From positions 186,001 through 250,000 of the forward strand of contig NZ_JAFICD010000009.1 in assembly GCF_017833525.1 (NCBI RefSeq): DNA of 64,000 bases, read 5' to 3'. The notes beneath the pieces are model-generated. The model saw nothing but the letters and a program-made list of their open reading frames with translations, was not told where the DNA came from and ran no database searches. The stretch is from Duganella sp. 1411. Lineage in GTDB: Bacteria; Pseudomonadota; Gammaproteobacteria; Burkholderiales; Burkholderiaceae_D. Both the position numbers and the translations under genes were made by a program. Numbering within the stretch: position 1 is the first letter of the stretch; each line of letters starts with the position of its first letter. This document shows, in pieces, positions 11,585 through 20,713 of this stretch.

Positions 11585-12434
11585 AATCATCGGACAATCG
11601 CTGCGCATCGGCGTGGCCGGCCAGGCGGTCAGCCTGGCGCGCGTGAGCCGCTGGCGCGGCGAGCCCTTCACGGTGCTGGCCGAGCACGCGATCGCGCCGT
11701 CGGCCGAGCATCCGTTCGACGCCATCGCCAACGCCTTGCGCGCGCTGCTGGGAGAGCAGGACGTGGGCGGCTGGCCGGTCGGCATCGTGCTGGCCGACGA
11801 ACTGACGCGCATGTGGCGCGTGACGCCGCCGCCGGGCGCCACCCGCCTGGACGACATGGAGGCGGCGGCCGGGCTGCGCTTCCAGGCGCTGTACGGCGAG
11901 GCGCCGTCGGCCTGGCGGATCGCGGCCGACTGGAACGCCACCGAACCATTCTTCGCCGCCGCCATGCCGCGCGCGCTGCTGGCGGTGCTGGAACTGGTGG
12001 CGCGGGAATTCAAGCTCTCGGTGGTCGGCGTCGAACCGCATTTCGTCGGCGCCTGGAACCGCTGGCGGCGCGGCATGAAGCAGGGCGCCTGGTTCGGCCT
12101 GTTGCACGACAACCTGTTGACGTTGGCGGCGATCGACGCCGCCGCCAAGGGCGCGGGCGCGCAGTCGATGCGCGCGATCCGCGCGCTGCCGGTGCCGGCG
12201 GGCGCCGACGCGGCGTGGCTGACGCAGACGCTCAAGCGCGAGGCGCTGCTGCTCGACATGCCGCCGCCCGCGCTGCTGCAGCTGTGCGGCGGCGCCTCGG
12301 CCGGTGCGGCCGGCTGGACGCGCGCCGCCGGTGCGTCGCAGATTCCATGCGAGGCGCTCGAGCACGGACGGCATGCGGCCGGCGCCGGGCTGTCGATGGC
12401 GGCGCTGCTGGCGCGCGGCGGGAGCCTGGCATGA
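11577..12434 (+). CDS. Uncharacterised T2SS-like cluster protein, PilM/GspL-like position
   Basis: A 285-residue Ala-rich protein with no signal peptide and no clear membrane helix. Between the ATPase and a PilN-like gene, its place matches the actin-like PilM/cytoplasmic GspL slot. The opening (SLRIGVAGQAVSLARVSRW) and the repeated two-lobed layout are compatible with a degenerate PilM/GspL fold, but no ATP-binding motif is recognisable. It overlaps gspE by 8 nt and the next gene by the ATGA junction. The role as cytoplasmic scaffold is inferred from position only. Confidence 0.6.
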
Positions 12435-13000
12435 GCATGAATAGGAAAGCAATGCACAGCGCGATGCGCATCGACTTCGCGCCGCGCAGCCTGCGCCGCA
12501 CCTTGTTCCACACGCATCCGGCGCTGCTGGCGCTGGCCGCCGCCGGACTGCTGCTGTGCGCCGGCGCGGCCTTCGGCGGCTGGAAGCTGGCCGGCGAGCG
12601 GCGCGAGCGCGAGCAGCAACTGAATCACGTACGGCAACGCGCGGCGGCCATGTCGGCGCGGCCGGTGGAGGTGGCGCGCGTGGTGATACCGGAGGCGCAG
12701 GCGGCCTTCGTCAACGGCGCGATCCTGCAATTGAACCTGCCATGGCGCGAGCTGCAGGACGCGGTGGCCGCGGCCACGCCGCGCAGCGTGGCGCTGGTGG
12801 CGATGGAGCCGGACCCGCGCAAGCAGGTGCTCAAGATCACCGCCGAGACCAGGACCAGCGACGACATGGTGGCCTACGTGGCGGACCTCAAGCAGCAGGA
12901 AACCTTCAGCGGCGTGGTCCTGACGCGCCACGAAATCAACGACCAGGACCCGTTGCGGCCCTTGCGCTTCCAGCTGGAGGCGACATGGATAACCCGATGA
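12431..13000 (+). CDS. PilN/GspL-C-like inner-membrane assembly protein
   Basis: A 189-residue protein with a short cytoplasmic start and one membrane helix (~28-52, LLALAAAGLLLCAGAAFGG). A coiled-coil-prone stretch (GERREREQQLNHVRQRAA) leads into a small periplasmic alpha/beta domain ending with DPLRPLRFQLEATW. This is the PilN (fimbrial assembly) layout. The ATG at 12431 overlaps the upstream stop (ATGA), and the 3' end overlaps the next gene by 16 nt. It likely pairs with the following PilO-like protein. Family placement rests on topology and gene order, with little sequence signature. Confidence 0.7.
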   Translation: MSMNRKAMHSAMRIDFAPRSLRRTLFHTHPALLALAAAGLLLCAGAAFGGWKLAGERREREQQLNHVRQRAAAMSARPVEVARVVIPEAQAAFVNGAILQLNLPWRELQDAVAAATPRSVALVAMEPDPRKQVLKITAETRTSDDMVAYVADLKQQETFSGVVLTRHEINDQDPLRPLRFQLEATWITR

Positions 13001-13566
13001 GCGCGTTGAGCGCCGTGAACAAGGTCAACGCCGGGGCGCTGGCTTTGCGCGCGCGTCTAGCGCTGCGGCGCCTTGGCGCGCCGGCCTGCGTGGCCATCGC
13101 CTTGTGCGTGGCCGGGGTGGCGGCATGGGCGTGGCTGCTGCCGCAGCGCGCGGCGCAGGCGCGGGTGATGGCGCGCCCGCTGCCGACGCCGTCCTCGCTG
13201 GTGACCTTGCCGCCGCCGCCGTCGGCCAACCAGAACCTGGCCGAGTTTTATCAGGTGCTGGGCGAGAACCGCTATGCCGAGCAGCAGGTCAAGGTGCTGT
13301 TCGACCTGGCCGCGAAATCGAATCTGGTGCTCAGCCAGGGCGAATACAAGTCCGGCTACGACAAGGCCAGCCGCGTCGCCACCTATCAGATCATCCTGCC
13401 GGTCAAGGGCCCGTACCAGTCGATCTGGCAGTTCGCCATGCAGGGGCTGCGCGAGATGCCGTTCGCCTCGCTGGACGAAATCGGCTTCCGGCGCGACACC
13501 ATCGCCGAGCCGACGGTGGAGGCGCGCCTGCGCTTCACGCTGTACCTCAAGGACGGCGCGCCATGA
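12985..13566 (+). CDS. PilO/GspM-like inner-membrane assembly protein
   Basis: A 193-residue protein with one membrane helix (~32-55, ACVAIALCVAGVAAWAWLL). A Pro-rich stretch (LVTLPPPPSA) leads to a ferredoxin-like periplasmic domain (QYLE-type helix LAEFYQVLGENRYAEQQVKV, then YQIILPVKGPYQSIWQF). This matches PilO/GspM architecture and the conserved order PilN-PilO. Start is the ATG at 12985, inside the upstream gene end. It overlaps the following gene by 4 nt. Confidence 0.7.
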   Translation: MDNPMSALSAVNKVNAGALALRARLALRRLGAPACVAIALCVAGVAAWAWLLPQRAAQARVMARPLPTPSSLVTLPPPPSANQNLAEFYQVLGENRYAEQQVKVLFDLAAKSNLVLSQGEYKSGYDKASRVATYQIILPVKGPYQSIWQFAMQGLREMPFASLDEIGFRRDTIAEPTVEARLRFTLYLKDGAP

Positions 13567-14123
13567 AGCCCTACCAGATCGCGATGGGCGTGGCGCTGGC
13601 CGGCGCTGCGGCGCTGGTGGCTTTCGGCGACAACTCGCCGTCGTCGGGCATCGCCGAGCCGGTCGCGCGCGCCGGCAAGGCCGGCGACGTGGCTGCGGCC
13701 TTGCCGGCGCCGGCCGAGCGCTCCGGCAAGGAAGGAATAGCCACTCCCGAGCCGGCGATCCTGCGGCTGGTGCCGCGCGCGGCGCTGGTCGGCGACTCGG
13801 GCGACGCCAGCTTCGCCGCCGGCGAGGGCGTGTTCCTGGGCCAGAACTGGAATCCGCCGCCACCACCGGCGCCGCCGCCGCAATCGAACGCGCCGCCGCC
13901 AGCGCCGACGGCGCCACCGGTTCCCTACAATTATTTTGGCAAGGCCATCGCCGACGGCCAGTGGGAAGTCTATCTGGCGCGCGGCGACAAGACCTATGTG
14001 GTGCGCAACAAGACCGTGATCGAGGGCGCCTACCGCGTGGACCGGATCGCGCCGCCGGTGATGACCGTGACCTATCTGCCTTTGAATCAGGTACAACAGA
14101 TTAATATTGGAGCATTCGACTGA
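13563..14123 (+). CDS. Cluster protein in GspC/PilP position, proline-rich linker
   Basis: A 186-residue protein with an N-terminal hydrophobic segment (~5-21, QIAMGVALAGAAALVAF), a low-complexity middle, and a Pro-rich linker (~100-123, NPPPPPAPPPQSNAPPP). A ~65-residue globular end (FGKAIADGQWEVYLARGDKT ... VTYLPLNQVQQI) resembles the small beta domain of PilP or the homology region of GspC, which contacts the secretin. No PDZ domain is present. I recall this slot being labelled 'secretion system X translation initiation factor' in some annotations, an implausible name for such a protein. It lies immediately before the secretin gene and overlaps it by one base (TGATG). Confidence 0.65.
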   Translation: MKPYQIAMGVALAGAAALVAFGDNSPSSGIAEPVARAGKAGDVAAALPAPAERSGKEGIATPEPAILRLVPRAALVGDSGDASFAAGEGVFLGQNWNPPPPPAPPPQSNAPPPAPTAPPVPYNYFGKAIADGQWEVYLARGDKTYVVRNKTVIEGAYRVDRIAPPVMTVTYLPLNQVQQINIGAFD

Positions 14124-16123
14124 TGGCTAGTCATCTGAACACATGGCGCCGCCGCGCCGCGCTGCCCGCCATGCTGGCGATCGCCGTCGGCGTGAGCGGG
14201 TGCGCCGGACAAATGGCCTTCCGCGAAGCCAACCAGCTGGTCGCCAAGGACCAGGTGGAGGCGGGCCTGCTCAAGTACCAGGAGGCCGTGCGCGCCGAAC
14301 CGGGCAACGCCGAATACCGCGCCGCCTATCTGGTGGCGCGCGACCGCGCCACGCAGCGCCTGCTCGACGAATCCGAGCGCCAGCTGGCGGAGGGCCATCC
14401 CGATCTGGCGGAGCGGGGCTTCCGCCGCGTGCTGGGCCTGGACCAGATGAACGAGCGCGCGCGCAGCGGCCTGCGCGCGATAGAACGCGACAGCCGCCAG
14501 GCCAAGCTGCTGGACGCCGCCATCGAACACGCCAACAAGAAGGAGTACGAACTGGCCAAGCAGCGCCTCAACGCGCTGCTGACCGAGACGCCGTCGAACG
14601 AGCAGGCGCGCCAGCTGCTGCGCGAAGTGACCGAGAAGAGCGCGCAACCGGTGGTGGAGTCGGGCCTGGCGAAGTCGTACAAGCAGCCGATCACGATCGA
14701 GTTCCGCGACGCCCCGCTCAAGCAGGTGTTCGAGGTGATCTCGCGCCGCTCCGGCCTGAACTTCGTGTTCGACAAGGACGTCAAGACCGACCAGCGCACC
14801 ACCGTCATGCTGAAGAACAGCACCGTCGAATCGGCGATCTACTTCCTGCTGCTGACCAATCAGCTGGAGCAGCAGGTCATGGACGCCAACACCATCCTGA
14901 TCTACCCGAACGTGGCGGCCAAGCTGAAGGAATACCAGGAGATGACGGTCAAGACCTTCTTCCTGGCCAACGCCGAGGCCAAGCTGGTGGCCAACACGCT
15001 CAAGACCATCCTCAAATCGCGCGACGTCGTCGTCGACGAAAAACTCAACCTGCTGATCGTGCGCGACAACCCGGAGGCGATCCGCCTGGCCGAGCGCCTG
15101 ATCGCGGTGCAGGACGCGCCGGAAGCGGAGGTCATGCTGGAGGTGGAGATCCTGGAGGTCAAGCGCGGCAGGCTGCTCGACCTGGGCGTCCAGTGGCCGA
15201 CCAGCGTGGGACTGTCGCCGCTGTCGACTTTGGACGGTGGCGGCATCACCATCCGCGACCTGCGCCGTTTGAATTCGGACAGCATCGGCATCAGCGGCGT
15301 ATCGGCCACGATCAACGCCAACAAGACCGACACCGATTCCAACCTGCTGGCCAATCCGCGCATCCGCGTGCGCAACAAGGAAAAGGCCAAGATCGTCATC
15401 GGCGACAAGCTGCCGGTGATCACGGCGACGGTATCGTCGGGCATCGGCGGCTTCGCCAGCGACAACGTCACCTACGTCGATGTCGGCCTGACGCTCAACG
15501 TCGAACCGACCATCTATCTGAACAACGAGGTGGCGATCCGCGTGCAGCTCGAGGTGAGCAACCTGACCAACACCATCACCACCAAGAACGGCGGCACCGC
15601 CTATCAGATCGGCACGCGCCAGGCCAGCACCATGTTGCAGCTCAAGGACGGCGAGAACCAGGTGCTGGCGGGCCTGATCAACAACGAGGAGCGCGGCACC
15701 GCCAGCAAGCTGCCCGGCGCCGGCGACCTGCCGATCGTCGGCCGCCTGTTCGGCAGCAAGCGTGACGACAACCAGAAGACCGAGATCGTGCTGTCGATCA
15801 CGCCGCACCTGATCCGCAATGTGCAGCGTCCGGAGGCCAGCGCCTCTGAATTCTCGGCCGGCACCGAGGCGAGCTTCCGCCGCCGTCCCGACTTGACCTT
15901 GCGCACGCCGGTGCAGTTGCCCGGCGCGATGCCGGCGCCGGCCAACCCCGCCGCGCCGGCCAACCAGCCGCCGACGGGGGCGACCACCCAGGCGATCCTG
16001 CCGCCACCGGTGCAGTCGATGCCGATTTCGACCGGCCAGCCGGCGCCGCTGCCGCCGACGCAAGGAGCGCAGCCGCAACCGGTGCAGCCGGCGGCCGAAA
16101 TCTCGCCGCCGCCGCAGCAGTGA
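14123..16123 (+). CDS. gspD: Outer-membrane secretin (GspD/MshL/PilQ class) with N-terminal repeat domain
   Basis: A 666-residue lipoprotein: signal peptide with lipobox VSGC (Cys27). Helical TPR-like repeats follow (~30-165: GLLKYQEAVRAEPGNAEYRA, DLAERGFRRVLGLDQMNERA, ELAKQRLNALLTETPSNEQA). An STN/N0-type domain (~190-240) and ring-building domains come next. The secretin core (~330-570) shows ANPRIRVRNKEKAKIVIGD, VGLTLNVEPTIY and a C-terminal LSITPHLIRN. The last ~80 residues are Pro/Ala/Gln-rich. It should form the outer-membrane channel. The N-terminal repeats replace the usual multiple N1-N3 domains of GspD. I am confident of the class; which subfamily is open. Confidence 0.9.
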   Translation: MASHLNTWRRRAALPAMLAIAVGVSGCAGQMAFREANQLVAKDQVEAGLLKYQEAVRAEPGNAEYRAAYLVARDRATQRLLDESERQLAEGHPDLAERGFRRVLGLDQMNERARSGLRAIERDSRQAKLLDAAIEHANKKEYELAKQRLNALLTETPSNEQARQLLREVTEKSAQPVVESGLAKSYKQPITIEFRDAPLKQVFEVISRRSGLNFVFDKDVKTDQRTTVMLKNSTVESAIYFLLLTNQLEQQVMDANTILIYPNVAAKLKEYQEMTVKTFFLANAEAKLVANTLKTILKSRDVVVDEKLNLLIVRDNPEAIRLAERLIAVQDAPEAEVMLEVEILEVKRGRLLDLGVQWPTSVGLSPLSTLDGGGITIRDLRRLNSDSIGISGVSATINANKTDTDSNLLANPRIRVRNKEKAKIVIGDKLPVITATVSSGIGGFASDNVTYVDVGLTLNVEPTIYLNNEVAIRVQLEVSNLTNTITTKNGGTAYQIGTRQASTMLQLKDGENQVLAGLINNEERGTASKLPGAGDLPIVGRLFGSKRDDNQKTEIVLSITPHLIRNVQRPEASASEFSAGTEASFRRRPDLTLRTPVQLPGAMPAPANPAAPANQPPTGATTQAILPPPVQSMPISTGQPAPLPPTQGAQPQPVQPAAEISPPPQQ

Positions 16124-16130
16124 CGCCGGG

Positions 16131-16610
16131 ATGGGCATGATGCGCGCGCGCGGTTTCACGCTGATCGAATTGCTGGTGACGTTGACCATCCTCGGTTTGC
16201 TCAGCGTGCTGGTGATACCGACCGCGCAGGTGGTGGTGCAGCGTCGCCAAGAGCAGGAGCTGCGCGAGGCGCTGCATGAGATCCGCCAGGCCATCGACGC
16301 CTACAAGCTGGCCTACGACCAGGGCCGCGTGACCAAGTCGCTGGCCTCGACCGGATATCCAAAAACGCTGGAGCTGCTGGTCGAGGGTGTGCCGGATCTG
16401 CAGAATCCCAAGCATGCGAAGATTTATTTTCTGCGCCGGGTGCCGCGCGATCCGTTCAATCCGGACACCACGCTGAGCGAGGCGCAATCATGGGGCAAGC
16501 GCAGTTACGCCAGCGAAGCCGATCAGCCGAAAGAGGGCGAGGATGTCTACGATGTTTTCAGCACGAGCGAAAAGAGCGGCTTGAACGGCGTTCCGTACAA
16601 AAAATGGTGA
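16131..16610 (+). CDS. Pseudopilin, GspG/PulG-like (second)
   Basis: A 159-residue prepilin-like protein. A short basic leader precedes G|FTLIELLVTLTILGLLSV. An amphipathic helix (QEQELREALHEIRQAIDAYK) and GspG-like features follow (YPKTLELLVEGVPD, FLRRVPRDPFNPD, YDVFSTSEKSGLNG). A minor or alternative major pseudopilin is likely. Several in-frame ATGs (16131, 16137, 16140) are possible; the first is used. It lies 7 nt after the secretin gene. Confidence 0.85.
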   Translation: MGMMRARGFTLIELLVTLTILGLLSVLVIPTAQVVVQRRQEQELREALHEIRQAIDAYKLAYDQGRVTKSLASTGYPKTLELLVEGVPDLQNPKHAKIYFLRRVPRDPFNPDTTLSEAQSWGKRSYASEADQPKEGEDVYDVFSTSEKSGLNGVPYKKW

Positions 16611-16612
16611 CC

Positions 16613-16984
16613 ATGAAGACCAAGGGTTTCACGCTGATCGAGTTGCTGGTGGTGCTGGGTATCGTTGCGCTGATGCTGACGCTCGCCGTGCCGCGCTACT
16701 TCCCCAGCATCGACAAATCGAAGGAAGTGGTGTTGGCCGATAACCTGCGCAATATGCGCACGCTGATCGACCAGTATTACGGCGACACGGGCCGCTATCC
16801 GGATACGCTGGACCAGTTGGTCGAGAAAAAATACCTGCGTGCGCTGCCGGTCGACCCGATCACCGACAGCGAAACGACGTGGATCATCGTCCCGCCGGAG
16901 GACGGCACCAAGGGCGGCGTCTACAACATCAAGAGCGGCGCGCCGGGCAACGACCGTAGCGGCAAGCCTTACGCCGACTGGTGA
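16613..16984 (+). CDS. Pseudopilin, GspG-like (third)
   Basis: A 123-residue prepilin-like protein with a minimal leader (MKTKG|FTLIELLVVLGIVAL). The start at 16613 gives the typical 5-residue leader; ATG 16604 and GTG 16607 are possible alternatives. The globular part is GspG-like: LRNMRTLIDQYYGDTGRYPD, LVEKKYLRALPVDPIT and YNIKSGAPGNDRSG. It probably joins the pseudopilus. It follows the previous pseudopilin by 2 nt and shares one base with the next start. Confidence 0.85.
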   Translation: MKTKGFTLIELLVVLGIVALMLTLAVPRYFPSIDKSKEVVLADNLRNMRTLIDQYYGDTGRYPDTLDQLVEKKYLRALPVDPITDSETTWIIVPPEDGTKGGVYNIKSGAPGNDRSGKPYADW

Positions 16985-17682
16985 TGCGGCGGCCGCGCAA
17001 GCGCCGCGAGGGCGGCTTCACCTATCTGAGCCTGATCATCCTGGTGGCGATCATCGGGCTGGTGTCGGCGTCGGCGCTGAAGCTTGGCTCGGTGCTGCAG
17101 CGGAGCAGGGCGGAGCGGGAGCTGCTCGACATCGGCGCCGCGTTCAGCGACGCGCTGCAAAGCTACGCCAACGCCACGCCGGCCGGCTATCCGCCGCAGC
17201 CGCCGTCGTTGAAGGAGCTGCTGCGCGACCCGCGCTTTCCCGGCGTGCGGCGCCATTTGCGCAAGGTGTATGTCGACCCGATGACCGGCAAGGCGGAATG
17301 GGGCATCACCTACCTTGGCGACAAGGTCGGCGTGCTGGCGGTGTACAGCTTGTCGGACGCGAAGGCGGTCAAGATCGGCAATTTCCCGTCGCGGTTCCAG
17401 GGCCTGGCCGGCAAGCAGAAAATTTCGGAGTGGCGTTTCGCCGCGACCGGCGGCGCGCCGACGGCGGGGCAGAACGTGCAACCGGGCGCGGTGGAAGTGA
17501 AGCCGGGCATGCCGCCGCCGGGGAGTCCTCCCGCGCCGGTGCTGCCGCCGCCCGACGCGCCACCGGCGCCCCCGCCGCCGGAGCCAGAGCCAACCCCACC
17601 GCCCGAGGAGGAAAAACCCGCGATGGAACCGGAGCCGCCGGCCGAGCCGCAGCCGGAGCCACCGCAGCCGGAACAGAAATGA
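16984..17682 (+). CDS. Pseudopilin-like protein with long proline-rich C-terminus
   Basis: A 232-residue protein with a type III-like signal segment (REGGFTYLSLIILVAIIGLV). It departs from the classic motif: Tyr/Leu replace the usual Leu-Ile-Glu, and there is no Glu at mature position 5. The pseudopilin fold continues (ELLDIGAAFSDALQSYANAT, KELLRDPRFPGVRRHL, YVDPMTGKAEWGI). The last ~65 residues are an almost pure Pro/Glu/Pro-Ala tail. I use ATG 16984, which overlaps the upstream stop (TGATG); GTG 16981 is an alternative. The missing Glu5 is a feature known in GspK-type tip pseudopilins, so a tip role is possible. It is the last gene of the operon. Confidence 0.75.
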   Translation: MRRPRKRREGGFTYLSLIILVAIIGLVSASALKLGSVLQRSRAERELLDIGAAFSDALQSYANATPAGYPPQPPSLKELLRDPRFPGVRRHLRKVYVDPMTGKAEWGITYLGDKVGVLAVYSLSDAKAVKIGNFPSRFQGLAGKQKISEWRFAATGGAPTAGQNVQPGAVEVKPGMPPPGSPPAPVLPPPDAPPAPPPPEPEPTPPPEEEKPAMEPEPPAEPQPEPPQPEQK

Positions 17683-17732
17683 CATCTAAAATCTAAAACA
17701 CGTAAACCGCCAAGCTCCGTCGGCGGTCCAAA

Positions 17733-17773
17733 AGATCAGCCCGTGTAGAAATGTTAGACCTGACCCCGGAGGT
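17733..17773. repeat. Short interspersed repeat, copy B1
   Basis: The segment contains AGCCCGTGTAGAA, then TAGACCTGACCCCGGAG. A close relative is at 40289-40328. Both lie just beyond the 3' end of a minus-strand gene (murJ here), in the same orientation relative to that gene. Confidence 0.6.
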
Positions 17774-17775
17774 TT

Positions 17776-19320
<1,545 letters not shown>

Positions 19321-19335
19321 GGGGCATGATTATAG

Positions 19336-19364
19336 TTGCTCCCGCCGAAAAAGATCGCTATAAT
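19336..19364 (+). promoter_or_regulatory. Sigma-70 promoter for rpsT
   Basis: TTGCTC at 19336-19341 and a perfect TATAAT at 19359-19364 are separated by 17 nt. The start would fall near 19371, giving a leader of about 140 nt before the S20 start codon at 19512. Confidence 0.7.
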
Positions 19365-19511
19365 CGCAGGCTGTACAGAATTCTGTTACGCAGACACTAA
19401 TGTTTGGCAGGCAGCAGTTTGGCTCACATGGTTCGGCAGACGCACTGAACGCACCTGTTTGGCAAACAATAATGTTTGCAAACGCACCTTTACCCTGATT
19501 TAGGAAATTCC

Positions 19512-19778
19512 ATGGCAAATACCGCACAAGCGCGCAAACGTGCTCGTCAAGCAGTCAAGCAAAACGCTCACAACTCGTCCCAGCGTTCGACCCTGCGCAC
19601 CGCTATCAAAGCAGTTCGCAAGGCAATCCAGGGCGGCGACAAAGCTGCTGCGACCGCAATCTTCCAGTCGTCCGTGTCGACCATCGACAGCATCGCCGAC
19701 AAAAAGATCATCCACAAAAACAAGGCAGCTCGTCACAAGAGCCGTCTGGCAGCTGCCCTGAAGGCACTGTCCGCTTAA
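19512..19778 (+). CDS. rpsT: 30S ribosomal protein S20
   Basis: An 88-residue basic protein that binds 16S rRNA early in 30S assembly. It opens MANTAQARKRARQAVKQN and contains RSTLRTAIKAVRKAI and IHKNKAARHKSRLAA, all hallmarks of bacterial S20. The ATG at 19512 gives the normal length; an upstream in-frame start would add 12 non-homologous residues. It is monocistronic, with its own promoter and terminator. Confidence 0.98.
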   Translation: MANTAQARKRARQAVKQNAHNSSQRSTLRTAIKAVRKAIQGGDKAAATAIFQSSVSTIDSIADKKIIHKNKAARHKSRLAAALKALSA

Positions 19779-19804
19779 TTCCCCTCGTCGGGAAGCAAAG
19801 CAAG

Positions 19805-19838
19805 AACCCGCGCTGACCAAGGTCGGCGCGGGTTTTTT
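19805..19838 (+). terminator. Rho-independent terminator of rpsT
   Basis: AACCCGCGC and GCGCGGGTT pair around a 12-nt loop and are followed by six T residues, 27 nt after the rpsT stop. Confidence 0.9.
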
Positions 19839-19891
19839 CGCTTGTGGCGAACCCCGGCGTGCATTGAACGGGACGCGCGCTCCGCCTCTTA

Positions 19892-19937
19892 GGGGTCGTA
19901 CCCCGAGGGGTACGACCCCGCATGGCAGTGCGGGTTA
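19892..19937. repeat. GGGGTCG palindromic repeat, copy C1
   Basis: GGGGTCGTACCCC and its complement GGGGTACGACCCC form a 13-bp stem at 19892-19919, followed by GGCAGTGCGGGTTAC. The same layout (GGGGTCGGACCC/GGGTCCGACCCC, then GGCAGTGCGGGTTAC) occurs at 27300-27351. Both copies lie downstream of an intrinsic terminator. Confidence 0.75.
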
Positions 19938-19943
19938 CTCCAG

Positions 19944-20504
19944 CTACGCGCTCAACTCCTTGGCCGACACCTCGCGCCACTCGCCCGGCATCAACGGATG
20001 CGACGCCAATGAAATGGCGCCGATCGCGCTGCGCACCAGCCGCAGGGTGGGCAGGCCGACGGCCGCCGTCATGCGCCGCACCTGGCGGTTCTTTCCCTCT
20101 TGTAACGTGATGGCCAGCCAGCTGGTCGGCTGTCCCGCGCGCTCGCGGATCGGCGGATTGCGCGGCCACAGCCATTCCGGCTCGGCGATGCGCACCGCCT
20201 GGCACGGCTTGGTGATGAAATCGCCCAGATCGATCGGCGCCTGCAATTTGGCCAGGCTGGCGGCGTCGGCCACGCCCTCGACCTGTACCAGGTAGACCTT
20301 GGCTTCCTTGTGGTCCGGATGGGCGATCTGGTGCTGCAGCTTGCCGTCGTCGGTGAGCAGCATCAAGCCTTCGCTGTCGGCGTCCAGGCGCCCGGCCGGG
20401 TAGATGTTGGGGATCTTTAAATAGTCGGCCAGGGTGGCCTTGTCGTCCTGCGGCGAGAACTGGCACAGCACTTGGAAAGGTTTATTAAATAGGATGAGGG
20501 GCAT
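19944..20504 (-). CDS. rRNA pseudouridine synthase, RluE-like (RsuA/RluE family)
   Basis: A 186-residue enzyme that isomerises a uridine in rRNA; RluE acts on 23S U2457. The start MPLILFNKPFQVLCQFS at 20504 aligns with RluE-type proteins, which lack an S4 domain. The catalytic Asp lies in YPAGRLDADSEGLMLLTDDG, with KVYLVQVEG and the C-terminal motif EGKNRQVRRMTAAVGLPTLR. Length is close to short RluE homologues. It is divergent from icd. The exact uridine target is inferred from family only. Confidence 0.85.
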   Translation of the reverse strand: MPLILFNKPFQVLCQFSPQDDKATLADYLKIPNIYPAGRLDADSEGLMLLTDDGKLQHQIAHPDHKEAKVYLVQVEGVADAASLAKLQAPIDLGDFITKPCQAVRIAEPEWLWPRNPPIRERAGQPTSWLAITLQEGKNRQVRRMTAAVGLPTLRLVRSAIGAISLASHPLMPGEWREVSAKELSA

Positions 20505-20713
20505 GCTTGTCTGGCTGTGGAATTGGTGTAGGCTTGAAGGCCGGTGTCGTAAAATCGTGGCGCCCACTAAAATACTGGTGCATAATGCAAAACGCCTGTC
20601 TTATGTCTTATAGAAGACCTAGGTATTTGTACTAACTTGGCAATAAAATAAAGATCCTTGCCCCGGTAGCAGTATTGTATGCGGCTTGCCGAGCGTCCAC
20701 TTCGGAGAACACG

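Noticed and set aside
13104..13562. Extended start for the PilP/GspC-position gene at 13104
   Set aside because: The extension overlaps the PilO-like gene for over 400 nt in another frame; the ATG at 13563 gives the usual 4-nt overlap and an N-terminal hydrophobic segment.
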